Origin: Verrucomicrobiota bacterium | GTDB taxonomy: Bacteria; Verrucomicrobiota; Verrucomicrobiia; Opitutales; Opitutaceae | Direction of reading: 5' to 3' | Assembly (NCBI GenBank): GCA_023399155.1 | Contig: JAEWQP010000035.1 | Span: 1-64,000 of the forward strand | Length of the DNA: 64,000 nt | Part shown: positions 9,206 through 18,350 of the stretch, in pieces | How the letters are laid out: each line of letters starts with the position of its first letter | Position numbering within the stretch: position 1 is the stretch's first letter | Program-made: the position numbers and the translations under genes | The notes under the pieces: model-generated | The model's database searches: none | What the model saw: the letters and a program-made list of their open reading frames with translations, nothing else | Told to the model about the DNA's origin: nothing

Positions 9206-12200
9206 ATGCGCAACCCATGCTCAGCACGACGAATCGCGTGGCGGGCATTTGTCCGCGGCTGCGCAGGGCTCGCGGTCATCGCCGGACTCGCCGCCGCCTC
9301 CCGACTCGCCGCCCGTGAACTCCAGCCCGGAGCCGCGCCGCATCTCACCGAAGTGGGCAGCCCTGCGTTCACCGTCAGCGGCCGCGCGGAACTCGGGCTC
9401 GCCTCCCATCCCACCGACATCCAGTTGCTCCCGGACGGCCGCGTCCTGGTCGTGGCCGGACGTCAGCTGGCTTTCGGCGACGGCGCGCGGTGGAATACAT
9501 TCCAACAGGCGCCCGATCAGGCCAGCGGACCGAGGCGCAGCGTGGCGGTCGCCGCCGACGGGCAGATCTACGCCGGCATGGTCGGCGCGATCGGGCGCGT
9601 CGGGTTCGAGCCATCCGGCCATTGGCGGCTGGTGCCGGAGGCCTCCCTGGCCGCCTCGACCGGCCCGCGCCACGCGCCGCGCGAAGTCGAGGTCGTCGGC
9701 GACACCTGGTACTGGCATGGCGGCAGCGGCTCGATTCACCGATGGCGGCGGGGCGAGGATCCCACGATGCTCGGCTCGACCGGCGCGCCCGAGCATGTGT
9801 TCGCCCTTCGTGGACAGCATTTCCTGACCGACCGCTCGGACGGCTGGATCTTTCGCGTGGACGGAGGGCACTTCGAGCCCGTGCAGCCGCCCGATGCGTT
9901 CACCCCCTCGCTCGCGGTGACGTGCTCGACGCCGCTTTCGGACGACGCCGTCCTCGTCGGCACGCATGCCCGCGGCCTGATGGTGTTCGACGGCACCTCG
10001 CTCAAGCCCTGGGTCGCCGCCGCGCCGCTGGCCGGCAGTGCGCGGATCAACGACGTCTGCCGCGTCAACGACGACTTGTTCGCCGCCGCGGTCGACCGGG
10101 TCGGCCTGGTCTTCTTCGACTCCTCGGGTCGCGTGCGGCAGGTCGTCGGCCGCTCCCTGGACGCGCGCATCGCCCGGATCCACAAGCTCATCGCAGGCCG
10201 CGACGGATGCGTGTGGGGCCTGCTCAGCGACGGTATCATCCGTTCGGAGACGCCGACACGGTTCTCGAACTTCGACCTTCTGATCGGATCGAGCGTCAAC
10301 ACCGCGTTTCCCGTCCGCCACGAGGGGCGCCTCTGGCTGCTCGCCGACGGCGTGGTCCTGCGCGGGGCCTACGACGAGGACGGCCGGCTCGACCACCTCG
10401 AGCACGACACGCCGGAGGGGCGGTTCGTCTTCGCGCTCAGCTCGGAGATGGGCATGCTCGCGGCGGGAACCGAGGCGGGGCTGTACCTGCGCGGACCGCA
10501 GGGCTGGCGCAACGTCGCGCCCCAGCTGGTCAACGCACGCATCCTTGAGCCCCATGCGCGCGACGGGCGCTGGCTCTACGCCGCGCGCGGCGAGATCGGC
10601 TGGATCGCGCCGGCCGGCGGCACCGGTGTCGCGCTGCAGCGTTTTCCCGTCTCCGGCATCGTCGATGTCTACGGCTGCGAGACCGGGAGCGACGGGGTCC
10701 CCTGGGTTGAGCTCGGCACCGGAAGGCTTGGTCGCATCGAGGTGCGGCCGGACGGCCTGAAGCTGGAGGTGTTCGGCCGGGATGAAGGCGTACCCAACAG
10801 CTGGGCACAGGTGTTCGAGGTCGACGGCATCGTCCGTTTCAATGTCGCCGAGTCGATCCTCGTCCACGACCGCGCGATCCGGCGGATCGTGCCGGATGTC
10901 GCCTTCCTGGAGCGCCTGCCCGGCATCCGCGAGATCGTCGGGCGGCCCAGGCGCGACGCGGCCGGCCGCCTCTGGCTCGCGACCCAGGAACGCCTTCTCG
11001 TGCTCGATGACCGCAGCCGGCCCGCGGTGATCCTGGACGAGCGCCCCCCGCACGGCATCGTCCCAGTCTACCTGACCGCCGAGGACGCGGGCGTCGTCTG
11101 GATCCACGACCAGCACCGCCTGATCCGCTACGATCCCGGCATGCCCCAACCCACACCGCCGCAGCCCCGGGCCCTCATCACGCACGTCGGCCTGCCTGAG
11201 TCCGGACGCATCCTCTATCCGGCCGGCGGCAGCATCGGTCCGCTCAGCCACACCGATCACTCACTTGTATTCAACTTTTTGTCACCGGGCGACCCGGTCG
11301 GCTCGCCTGCGTCCTTCGAGGTCCGCCTCGAGGGGGCCGATGAGGCCTGGACGCAGGCCGGCCCGCGTGGCGCCGCGGTCTTCACACGCCTGCGCGAAGG
11401 CGCCTATCGTTTCCAGGTCCGGGCAACGACCGCGGGCTGGACCGGCCCGGAGGCCTCGCTCGCCTTCGTCCTTCAGCCGCCGTGGCATCGGACCACCCTC
11501 GCCTACGCCGGGTACGCGCTCATCGCGCTCGTCGTGCTGCTCGCCAGCGCGGCCGGCTGGAGCTATCTCGCGCGACGCGAGCGCCAGCGCCTCGAGGTGC
11601 TCGTGGGCGAACGCACCGCGGAGCTGAGCCAGAGCGAGGAACGCTACCGGCGGCTCAACGAGGAACTCGAGCAGCGCGTGCACGCCCGCACCGGGGAACT
11701 CGACCGAGCCAACCACCAGCTGCGGGCGTCCAACCTCGAACTCGAGGCCTCCAACCGCGAGCTGGAGTCCTTCTCGTATTCGGTCTCTCATGACCTTCGG
11801 GCGCCGCTGCGCGGCATCGACGGCTGGAGCCTCGCCCTGATGGAGGACTACGGCCCACAGCTGGACAAGACCGCGGCCGACTACATCGGCCGGGTCCGGC
11901 GCGAGAGCCAGCGGCTGGGCCAGATCATCGACGAGTTGCTGCGACTGTCCCGAACCACCCGCGCCGAGCTTCATGTCGGCGCGGTCGACCTCAGCGCCCT
12001 GGCGGCGGCCACCGGGCAGCGCGTGGCGGAAAGCTGGCCGGACACCACGGTGGAGTTCGTCTGCCAGCCGGGCCTGCAGGCCGTGGGCGATGCCACGCTG
12101 CTCGAGGCCGCACTCTACAACCTGCTGGACAACGCGTGGAAGTTCTCCTCGAAGGCCCCGCGGCCGCGCGTCGAGTTCGGATGCGGCGAGACCGAGCGCG

Positions 12201-12484
12201 GGCCGGCGTTCTTTGTGCGCGACAACGGCGCGGGCTTCGAGATGCGACACGCGCGCAAGCTCTTCGGCGCCTTTCAGCGCATGCACACGCAGGAGGAGTT
12301 TCCCGGCACCGGGGTGGGCCTGGCGATCGTGCAGCGCATCGTGCGTCGCCACGGGGGCCAGATCTGGGCCGACGCCTCCCCCGGCGTCGGAGCCACCTTC
12401 TTTTTCACCCTGCCCGGTGTACCCGCGTCCCGGAGCCAGGACCAGGCCGACGGCAAGCCGGGCGGAAGCGATGAACCCTCCTGA
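9206..12484 (+). CDS. Membrane sensor histidine kinase with propeller-like ectodomain (paralogue 1)
   Basis: The 1092-residue protein has an N-terminal signal sequence (VRGCAGLAVIAGLAAASRLAA), then about 600 residues of repeating blades resembling two-component-regulator propellers (DGCVWGLLSDGIIR, DGVPWVELGTGRLG). A Y_Y_Y-type beta-sandwich follows (HTDHSLVFNFLSP...ASFEVRLEGADEAW), then a transmembrane helix near residue 765 (TLAYAGYALIALVVLLASAAGW), a coiled coil with charged heptads, and a kinase core. HisKA carries FSYSVSHDLRAPL with the phospho-acceptor His near residue 862; the HATPase has LLDNAWKFS, DNGAGFEM and GTGVGLAIV. The protein should sense a periplasmic signal, probably a carbohydrate, and phosphorylate a separate receiver. 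The ATG at 9206 is chosen for its signal peptide and a GAAGG ribosome-binding site; earlier starts (9140, 8888) give signal-free leaders. The stop is 12 bases before paralogue 2. Confidence 0.82.
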   Translation: MRNPCSARRIAWRAFVRGCAGLAVIAGLAAASRLAARELQPGAAPHLTEVGSPAFTVSGRAELGLASHPTDIQLLPDGRVLVVAGRQLAFGDGARWNTFQQAPDQASGPRRSVAVAADGQIYAGMVGAIGRVGFEPSGHWRLVPEASLAASTGPRHAPREVEVVGDTWYWHGGSGSIHRWRRGEDPTMLGSTGAPEHVFALRGQHFLTDRSDGWIFRVDGGHFEPVQPPDAFTPSLAVTCSTPLSDDAVLVGTHARGLMVFDGTSLKPWVAAAPLAGSARINDVCRVNDDLFAAAVDRVGLVFFDSSGRVRQVVGRSLDARIARIHKLIAGRDGCVWGLLSDGIIRSETPTRFSNFDLLIGSSVNTAFPVRHEGRLWLLADGVVLRGAYDEDGRLDHLEHDTPEGRFVFALSSEMGMLAAGTEAGLYLRGPQGWRNVAPQLVNARILEPHARDGRWLYAARGEIGWIAPAGGTGVALQRFPVSGIVDVYGCETGSDGVPWVELGTGRLGRIEVRPDGLKLEVFGRDEGVPNSWAQVFEVDGIVRFNVAESILVHDRAIRRIVPDVAFLERLPGIREIVGRPRRDAAGRLWLATQERLLVLDDRSRPAVILDERPPHGIVPVYLTAEDAGVVWIHDQHRLIRYDPGMPQPTPPQPRALITHVGLPESGRILYPAGGSIGPLSHTDHSLVFNFLSPGDPVGSPASFEVRLEGADEAWTQAGPRGAAVFTRLREGAYRFQVRATTAGWTGPEASLAFVLQPPWHRTTLAYAGYALIALVVLLASAAGWSYLARRERQRLEVLVGERTAELSQSEERYRRLNEELEQRVHARTGELDRANHQLRASNLELEASNRELESFSYSVSHDLRAPLRGIDGWSLALMEDYGPQLDKTAADYIGRVRRESQRLGQIIDELLRLSRTTRAELHVGAVDLSALAAATGQRVAESWPDTTVEFVCQPGLQAVGDATLLEAALYNLLDNAWKFSSKAPRPRVEFGCGETERGPAFFVRDNGAGFEMRHARKLFGAFQRMHTQEEFPGTGVGLAIVQRIVRRHGGQIWADASPGVGATFFFTLPGVPASRSQDQADGKPGGSDEPS

Positions 12485-12496
12485 ACCGGAACCGTG

Positions 12497-15400
12497 ATGC
12501 CACCGTCTCATCGCGAACTGGCCTGCCGCCTCGCGGCCTTCATGCGCCGCGCCGGCATGGCGATGCTCCTGGGCGCCGCGACCACCAGCGCCCCGGAAGC
12601 CTCCGCGCAGGTGCACATCGATTCCGCTCCCGGGATCGAGGCGGGGGCCCCGCCGTTCGTCGCCATCGGCGTCGAGACGCTGGGCCTGACTGCGCCGCCG
12701 ACCTCGCTGACCCGGTTGCCCGACGGCCGATTTCTGCTCACAGCTCCGCGCCAGCTTGCCCTGGGGGACGGGGTGCGCTGGCAGGTGCTTCACCAGGCCG
12801 ACGACGATCCCGCCGAGGCGGGGCTCGGCCCCGCCGTGGATCAGGATGGTACCCTTTATGTGGGTACAGCCGAAGGCGCCGCCCGGGTGGAATTCTCCCG
12901 TGAAGGCACATGGCACCTTGTCCGGGAGGCCGCCTGGGGCGAGACCGTCAACGCCGCCATCACCCTGCCCCAGGCCACCGTCAACGACCTGGGCGACACC
13001 TGGCTCTGGCACAGTCTCACGGGGGCCGTCATCGCGTGGAAACCCGGCAGCACCCCGCTCGTGCTCTCCACCGCCAACGTCGTCGAGCATGCCTTCCGGC
13101 TCGGCGGCGAATCCTACCTGAGCGAGCGGTTCGGCGGCCGGCTCACGCGCCTGCGCGACGGCCGCTCCGAGGTCGTGCTGCAATCCGGAACGCTTGGAGC
13201 CATCACCTGCACGGCCCCGTTCGCACCCGGCGTCGTGCTGGCCGGCACGTACGCCAGCGGGCTCAAACTGTTCGACGGCACGGGAGTCCGGCCGTTCCCG
13301 GCCGGCACCCTGCTCGCGACCGGCGCTCGCATCCAGGACATCTGCGCGACCGAGGGGGATTTCTTCGCCGTCGCGGTCGACAACTTCGGCGTCGTCTTCA
13401 TCTCTCGCGACGGACGTGTGGTCCAGACGCTCGACCGCACCGTGGACAGCCGTCTTACGCGCGTGAAGCGCCTGCTGCCCACGGCCGATGGCGCGGTCTG
13501 GGCCCTGGTCGACGCCGGGCTGGTGCGCATCGCCTTCCCCAACCCCGTGTCCTACTTCGAGCCCTACATCGGTCCCGGAGTCACCACCGTCCATCCGCGC
13601 CGGATCGACGGCGGCCTGTGGATGCTGGCCGACGGGCGCCTGCACCGTGCAGTCTACGACGACGGCGGACGCATGGCCGGGCTCGAACTGGATTCGCCAC
13701 CGCACACGTTCGTCAACTCCTTCTCGGATGCGATGGGCCCGCTGGTCGCCGGCACCGAGGACGGCGCCTGGATCCGGCCGCGCGACGAGCCGGGCTGGAC
13801 GAAATTCGCCGACGACGTGACCAGTCTACACATCCTGGACCCGCGGCCCGTCTCCGGCCGCTGGCTCTACGCCGCACTCGGCGAGGTCGGATGGCTCGAG
13901 CGCACGGCGACGGGGATCCGCATCGGCGAACGCCGGCCGGCCCCGGGCCTCACAAACATATTCAACAGACCCCTACACGACAGGCATGGCCGCATCTGGT
14001 TCGAGCTGGGCACGGGGCGCGTCGGGCGCGTGCATCTCGACTCCGGGATCCCCGTCGTCACAGTCCTGGACGAGAGCGACGGGCTGCCCCCGAGGTGGCC
14101 GCAGGCGTTCCTGCTGGAGGGCGAGATACGCGTCAATTTTGCGGATACAGTCCACCGCTTCGACGATGCCTCACGGCGTTTCGTCCCGGATGAGGAGTTT
14201 CCCGCGGGCCTGCCTGGCGTCGACCAGACCTATGGCCGCGCGGGCAGCGGCCCGGACGGGCGGCTGTGGGTGACGACGGGGCCCGTCGTCCGTGTGTTCA
14301 GCCGGCAGGCGGGTGCGTGGCGCGAGGCGGGCCGCCCCGTTCGACCGGGCTTTCAGCCCTACTACTTCACCTTCGAGGCCAGCGGTGTCGTTTGGATGCA
14401 CGCCCAGCACCACTTCGCCCGCTACGACCCGGCCATGCCGCTCCCGCAGATCCCGGAGTCGGTCGCCACCATCACCCACGTTTCCATCCCCGGCCGCAAC
14501 CTGCACTTCTTCAGCCCCGGCGAAACCCTTCCCGACCTGGCGAGCGCGGAGAATTCGCTCATCGTCCACTTCGCCACACGCGTCGAGAGCTTCGCCGCGC
14601 CGGTGACGTTCGACGTCCGCCTCGAGGGCCGCGGAGGCGACTGGATCAACGCCGGCAGCTCGGGATCCGCCGTGTTCAACGACCTGAAACCGGGCCGGCA
14701 CATCCTCCACGTGCGTCCCGTGTCGCAGGGCGTTCGCGGTGCGTCGGACACGGTCGCCTTCACCATCCTCCCCCCGTGGTACCTGACGACACACGCCTAC
14801 TTCGCGGCGGTCGTGGCGCTGATCGCGATCGTCACGGCGGTGGCGCGCGCCTGGTCCTACATGGCGCGGCGCGAACGCCAGCGGCTGGAGCGCCTGGTGG
14901 CCGAACGCACGGCCGACCTGCAGGCGAGCGAGGAGCGGTACCGGCACCTGAGCCACGAACTCGAGCAGCGCGTCGACGCACGCACGCGCGAACTACACCG
15001 CACCAACCAGCGGCTCAACGAGACCAACCGGGAACTCGAGGCGTTCTCGTATTCGGTTTCTCATGACCTTCGCGCGCCGCTGCGCGGCATCGACGGCTGG
15101 AGCCATGCGCTGCTCGACGATTTCGGCGAGACGCTGAACCCGACGGCGCGCGGCTACCTCGACCGCGTGCGCAGCGAGGCGCAGCGGCTCGGTCACCTGA
15201 TCGACGACCTGCTGACGCTCTCACGCACCACGCGCGCGGAGTTTCATCCCGTGCCGGTGGACCTTAGCGGGCTCGCCGCCACGATCGCGCGGCGCATCGC
15301 CGACATGCGGCAGGACCGGCCCGTGGAGTTCATCTGCCAGCCCGGCCTCCAGGTCCACGGCGATCCCGTCCTGCTCGAGTCCGCCCTGACCAACCTTCTG

Positions 15401-15745
15401 GACAACGCCTGGAAGTTCACCGGCCATACACCCTCCCCTCGCGTGGAGTTCGGTCGCGCAGACACCGAATCCGGGCCCGCCTACTTCGTCCGCGACAACG
15501 GCGCCGGCTTCGACCTGCGGCACGCCCGCAAGCTGTTCGGCGTCTTCCAGCGCATGCACGCGCAGGACGAGTTTCCCGGAACCGGCGTCGGTCTCGCCAC
15601 CGTCCAGCGCATCGTCCATCGCCACGGCGGCCGCATCTGGGCCGACGCCTCCCCGGGCCTTGGTGCCACCTTCTTCTTCACCCTGCCGGAGACGCCTCCG
15701 TTCGAGGTCTCGCCTCAGGGCGAGCCCCATGGTCCACCCGAATGA
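12497..15745 (+). CDS. Membrane sensor histidine kinase with propeller-like ectodomain (paralogue 2)
   Basis: The 1082-residue protein is a tandem paralogue of the preceding kinase, collinear over its whole length: signal sequence (AFMRRAGMAMLLGAATTSAPEASA), propeller-like ectodomain, Y_Y_Y-type domain, transmembrane helix (AYFAAVVALIAIVTAVA), coiled coil, HisKA (FSYSVSHDLRAPLRGIDGW, His near residue 856) and HATPase (LLDNAWKFT, DNGAGFDL, FPGTGVGLATV). Kinase cores are nearly identical while ectodomains have drifted, so the two may sense related ligands and share one response regulator. A GTG lies directly before the ATG, so either may start translation. The 12-base gap to paralogue 1 indicates an operon. 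Confidence 0.82.
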   Translation: MPPSHRELACRLAAFMRRAGMAMLLGAATTSAPEASAQVHIDSAPGIEAGAPPFVAIGVETLGLTAPPTSLTRLPDGRFLLTAPRQLALGDGVRWQVLHQADDDPAEAGLGPAVDQDGTLYVGTAEGAARVEFSREGTWHLVREAAWGETVNAAITLPQATVNDLGDTWLWHSLTGAVIAWKPGSTPLVLSTANVVEHAFRLGGESYLSERFGGRLTRLRDGRSEVVLQSGTLGAITCTAPFAPGVVLAGTYASGLKLFDGTGVRPFPAGTLLATGARIQDICATEGDFFAVAVDNFGVVFISRDGRVVQTLDRTVDSRLTRVKRLLPTADGAVWALVDAGLVRIAFPNPVSYFEPYIGPGVTTVHPRRIDGGLWMLADGRLHRAVYDDGGRMAGLELDSPPHTFVNSFSDAMGPLVAGTEDGAWIRPRDEPGWTKFADDVTSLHILDPRPVSGRWLYAALGEVGWLERTATGIRIGERRPAPGLTNIFNRPLHDRHGRIWFELGTGRVGRVHLDSGIPVVTVLDESDGLPPRWPQAFLLEGEIRVNFADTVHRFDDASRRFVPDEEFPAGLPGVDQTYGRAGSGPDGRLWVTTGPVVRVFSRQAGAWREAGRPVRPGFQPYYFTFEASGVVWMHAQHHFARYDPAMPLPQIPESVATITHVSIPGRNLHFFSPGETLPDLASAENSLIVHFATRVESFAAPVTFDVRLEGRGGDWINAGSSGSAVFNDLKPGRHILHVRPVSQGVRGASDTVAFTILPPWYLTTHAYFAAVVALIAIVTAVARAWSYMARRERQRLERLVAERTADLQASEERYRHLSHELEQRVDARTRELHRTNQRLNETNRELEAFSYSVSHDLRAPLRGIDGWSHALLDDFGETLNPTARGYLDRVRSEAQRLGHLIDDLLTLSRTTRAEFHPVPVDLSGLAATIARRIADMRQDRPVEFICQPGLQVHGDPVLLESALTNLLDNAWKFTGHTPSPRVEFGRADTESGPAYFVRDNGAGFDLRHARKLFGVFQRMHAQDEFPGTGVGLATVQRIVHRHGGRIWADASPGLGATFFFTLPETPPFEVSPQGEPHGPPE

Positions 15746-15838
15746 CTACGGTGTTTCACCTCGGGGATCAGCGCCTCCTGCGACGGCGTCTTTTTACTCT
15801 CCTTCGCGTCCAACGTCCGCTAGGCTTCGCCCCACCCC

Positions 15839-16276
15839 ATGAATGAACGCGTCATACTGCTGGTCGAGGACAACGAGAGCGACGTCGACCTCACGCGTCG
15901 CGCCTTCGCGCGCAACCGCATCGCCAATGAACTCAAGGTCGTGAGCGACGGCCAGGCGGCCCTTGATTATCTTCTGGGTGAGGGCGCCCACGCGGACCGC
16001 GATCCCGCCGAGCCGCCGGCGCTGATCCTGCTCGACCTCAAGCTTCCAAAGCTCGACGGCATCGAAGTGCTCAACCGCCTTCGGGCCGATCCGCGCACGC
16101 GGCGCGTGCCGGTGGTGATCCTCACGTCGTCGAAGGAGCAGGACGACCTCGCCGCGGGGTATGATGGCGGAGCGAACAGTTACATTCGCAAGCCCGTGGA
16201 TTTTCACGCGTTCGTCGAGGCGATCCGGCAGATCGGGCTCTACTGGCTCGTGCTCAACGAGCAGCCGCCGGGCTAG
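15839..16276 (+). CDS. Stand-alone receiver-domain response regulator (Rcp1/CheY-like)
   Basis: The 145-residue protein is a single receiver domain: acidic pair E10-D11 in LLVEDNESD, phospho-acceptor D66 in LILLDLKLPKLDG, switch residue T in VVILTSSKEQDD, and the invariant K in SYIRKPVDF. The extended loop (LLGEGAHADRDPAEPP) and the C-terminal IGLYWLVLNEQPP are typical of the Rcp1 subfamily, which partners with bacteriophytochrome-type kinases having the same SYSVSHDLRAPLR H-box as the two kinases upstream. There is no DNA-binding output domain, so it probably acts through protein contacts or as a phosphorelay shuttle. It starts 93 bases after kinase 2 and 14 bases before the hybrid kinase. 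Confidence 0.92.
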   Translation: MNERVILLVEDNESDVDLTRRAFARNRIANELKVVSDGQAALDYLLGEGAHADRDPAEPPALILLDLKLPKLDGIEVLNRLRADPRTRRVPVVILTSSKEQDDLAAGYDGGANSYIRKPVDFHAFVEAIRQIGLYWLVLNEQPPG

Positions 16277-16290
16277 GCGCCCGCCGCCGC

Positions 16291-18273
16291 ATGTCCGAAC
16301 ACCCGCAGGCTTCGCTGGCCCTTCTGCTCGTCGAGGACAACGAGAGCGACGCGGCGCTGGTCCTGCGCGAGTTCACGCGTGCGGGATTCACCCTCGAACA
16401 CCGGCGCGTGCAATCCGCCACATCGATGCGCGAGGCGCTCGCTGCGCGCGCGTGGGACGCGATCATCTGCGACTTCTCGATGCCGGGTTTCGGGGCGGCC
16501 GCCGCGCTCGACGAACTGCGCCTTTCCGGACAGGACCTCCCGTTCATCCTCGTCTCCGGCACGATCCCCGACCAGACCGCGGTCGCGCTCATGCGCCATG
16601 GCGCGCACGATTACATCCTCAAGGACAACCTCGCGCGGCTCGTGCCTGCGACGCAGCGGGAGATCAAGGAGGCCTCCGAGCGGCGCGAACGCCGCCGGAC
16701 CGAGCTGGAGCTCGAGCAGTCGCGCGCCCTGTATCATTCCCTCGTGGATACGCTGCCCGCCGGCGTCTTCCGCCAGGACCTCGAGGGCCGATTCGTCTTT
16801 GTCAATGCGCAGTTCTGCGCCTTCCGCGGTGCTGCACCGGGGGAGATCCTCGGCGGCACCGGCCTGCATCCGGCCGATCCCGAGTTCAACCATCGCTTCC
16901 ACGCCGATGACCAACGCGTGATCGAGACGGGCGAGCTTTCGCATTTCGAGGCGGCCGTGCAGATCCCCGGGGGCCCGCCGCGGCAGGTCGAGGTGGTGAA
17001 GGGCCCGGTCCGCGACTCCTCGGGCCATATCGTGGGCGTCCAGGGCTTCTTCTGGGACATCACCGCGCGCCGCCAGGCCGAGGAGGCGCACAAGTCGGTC
17101 GAGGCGCAGCTGCGCCAGGTGCAGAAAATGGAGGCGATCGGGCAGCTCTCCGGCGGCGTCGCGCACGACTTCAACAACATCCTCACGGTCATCCAGTGCC
17201 ACGCCTCGCTGATGGACGCCGACCCGTCGCTGGCGCCCGAGTTGCACGAAGCGGTGACGGAAATCATCCACGCCGCCCAGCGCGCGGCCAATCTCACCCG
17301 CCAGCTCCTCGCCTTCAGCCGACGCCAGACCCTGCGGCCCGCCGACGTGGATCTCAACGAAGTCGTCGCCAACCTCACGAAGATGCTGCAGCGCATCGTG
17401 GGCGAGGACATCAGTGTTCACCTGCATTTCTCGTCGCTGCCCGCCCTGGTGCATGCCGACATCTCCATGCTCGACCAGGTCGTGCTCAACCTTGTCGTGA
17501 ATGCGCGAGACGCGATGCCCGACGGTGGACGGCTCGAGATCTCGACCGAACTGGCGGAGGTCGACGAGGAAACGGCCCGGTCCAACCCCGACGCCTATGC
17601 CGGCGAGTTCGTGTGCCTGATCGTGAACGACACCGGCCTCGGCATGACCCCGGAGGTGCGCGCCCGCATCTTCGAACCGTTCTTCACGACCAAGGACGTC
17701 GGCAAGGGCACGGGCCTGGGGCTCGCCACGGTCTACGGCATCGTCCGCCAGCACCAGGGCTGGATCGGGGTGACGAGCGAACCCGGCCGCGGCTCGGAGT
17801 TTCGTATCTATCTTCCCTATACACCCGGTGCGGCCGAGCCGGCCGAGATCCAGGGCGCGGCCGCGGCACCGGTGCCCACGGGCAGCGAAACCATCCTCGT
17901 CGTGGAGGATGAGGCGCCCCTGCGGCACCTGATCCGCACCATCCTCACCCGCCTCGGCTACACCGTGCTCGAGGCCCCGAGCGGCGTGTCCGCGCTGCGC
18001 GTGTGGAGCGAGCATCGCGACAGGATCGAACTCCTGCTCACCGACATGGTCATGCCCGACCGCATGAGCGGTCGCGACCTGGCTGTGCGCCTGCATGAGG
18101 ACAGGCCTGATCTCCCGGTGATCTTCATCACCGGCTACAGCCCCGAGACCGCTGGCCGCAACCTCCAGCTCGAGGATGGCGTGAACTATATTCCGAAGCC
18201 CTTCACTCCGCGAAAGCTGGGCCTCACCGTCCGCACGATGCTCGACACGACGGCCCGACCCCGCCGCCCGTAG
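16291..18273 (+). CDS. Cytoplasmic hybrid histidine kinase REC-PAS-HisKA-HATPase-REC
   Basis: The 660-residue soluble protein has a first receiver domain (LLLVEDNESD, acceptor D61 in IICDFSMPGFG), a PAS domain at about residues 145-270 (LYHSLVDTLPAGVFRQD...GFFWDITARRQAEE), a HisKA domain (QLSGGVAHDFNNILTVIQ, His near 292), a HATPase with NLVVNARDAM, DTGLGM and GKGTGLGLATVYGIV, and a terminal receiver (TILVVEDEAPLR, acceptor near D585 in LLLTDMVMPD). No transmembrane segment is present. The order suggests a relay in which the N-terminal receiver takes phosphate from the upstream membrane kinases, directly or through the Rcp1-like protein. There is no DNA-binding module in the four-gene block, so the output must lie elsewhere. 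The start is 14 bases after the previous stop. Confidence 0.9.
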   Translation: MSEHPQASLALLLVEDNESDAALVLREFTRAGFTLEHRRVQSATSMREALAARAWDAIICDFSMPGFGAAAALDELRLSGQDLPFILVSGTIPDQTAVALMRHGAHDYILKDNLARLVPATQREIKEASERRERRRTELELEQSRALYHSLVDTLPAGVFRQDLEGRFVFVNAQFCAFRGAAPGEILGGTGLHPADPEFNHRFHADDQRVIETGELSHFEAAVQIPGGPPRQVEVVKGPVRDSSGHIVGVQGFFWDITARRQAEEAHKSVEAQLRQVQKMEAIGQLSGGVAHDFNNILTVIQCHASLMDADPSLAPELHEAVTEIIHAAQRAANLTRQLLAFSRRQTLRPADVDLNEVVANLTKMLQRIVGEDISVHLHFSSLPALVHADISMLDQVVLNLVVNARDAMPDGGRLEISTELAEVDEETARSNPDAYAGEFVCLIVNDTGLGMTPEVRARIFEPFFTTKDVGKGTGLGLATVYGIVRQHQGWIGVTSEPGRGSEFRIYLPYTPGAAEPAEIQGAAAAPVPTGSETILVVEDEAPLRHLIRTILTRLGYTVLEAPSGVSALRVWSEHRDRIELLLTDMVMPDRMSGRDLAVRLHEDRPDLPVIFITGYSPETAGRNLQLEDGVNYIPKPFTPRKLGLTVRTMLDTTARPRRP

Positions 18274-18350
18274 CCGGCCCGACGCGTTTTTCCGGTTGCT
18301 TGGTGCGTCACCGGCTTCCGTCGCGCGCCTTGCGGTGTTTTGCTGGGTTC

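Noticed and set aside
9221..11260. A 679-codon minus-strand frame opposite sensor kinase 1
   Set aside because: Shadow frame; no signal peptide, motif or plausible start context.
11282..13705. An 807-codon minus-strand frame across the junction of the two sensor kinases
   Set aside because: It is antisense to two well-supported kinase genes and shows no recognisable motif.
16273..18096. A 607-codon minus-strand frame opposite the hybrid kinase
   Set aside because: Antisense to a gene with complete REC, PAS, HisKA and HATPase motifs.
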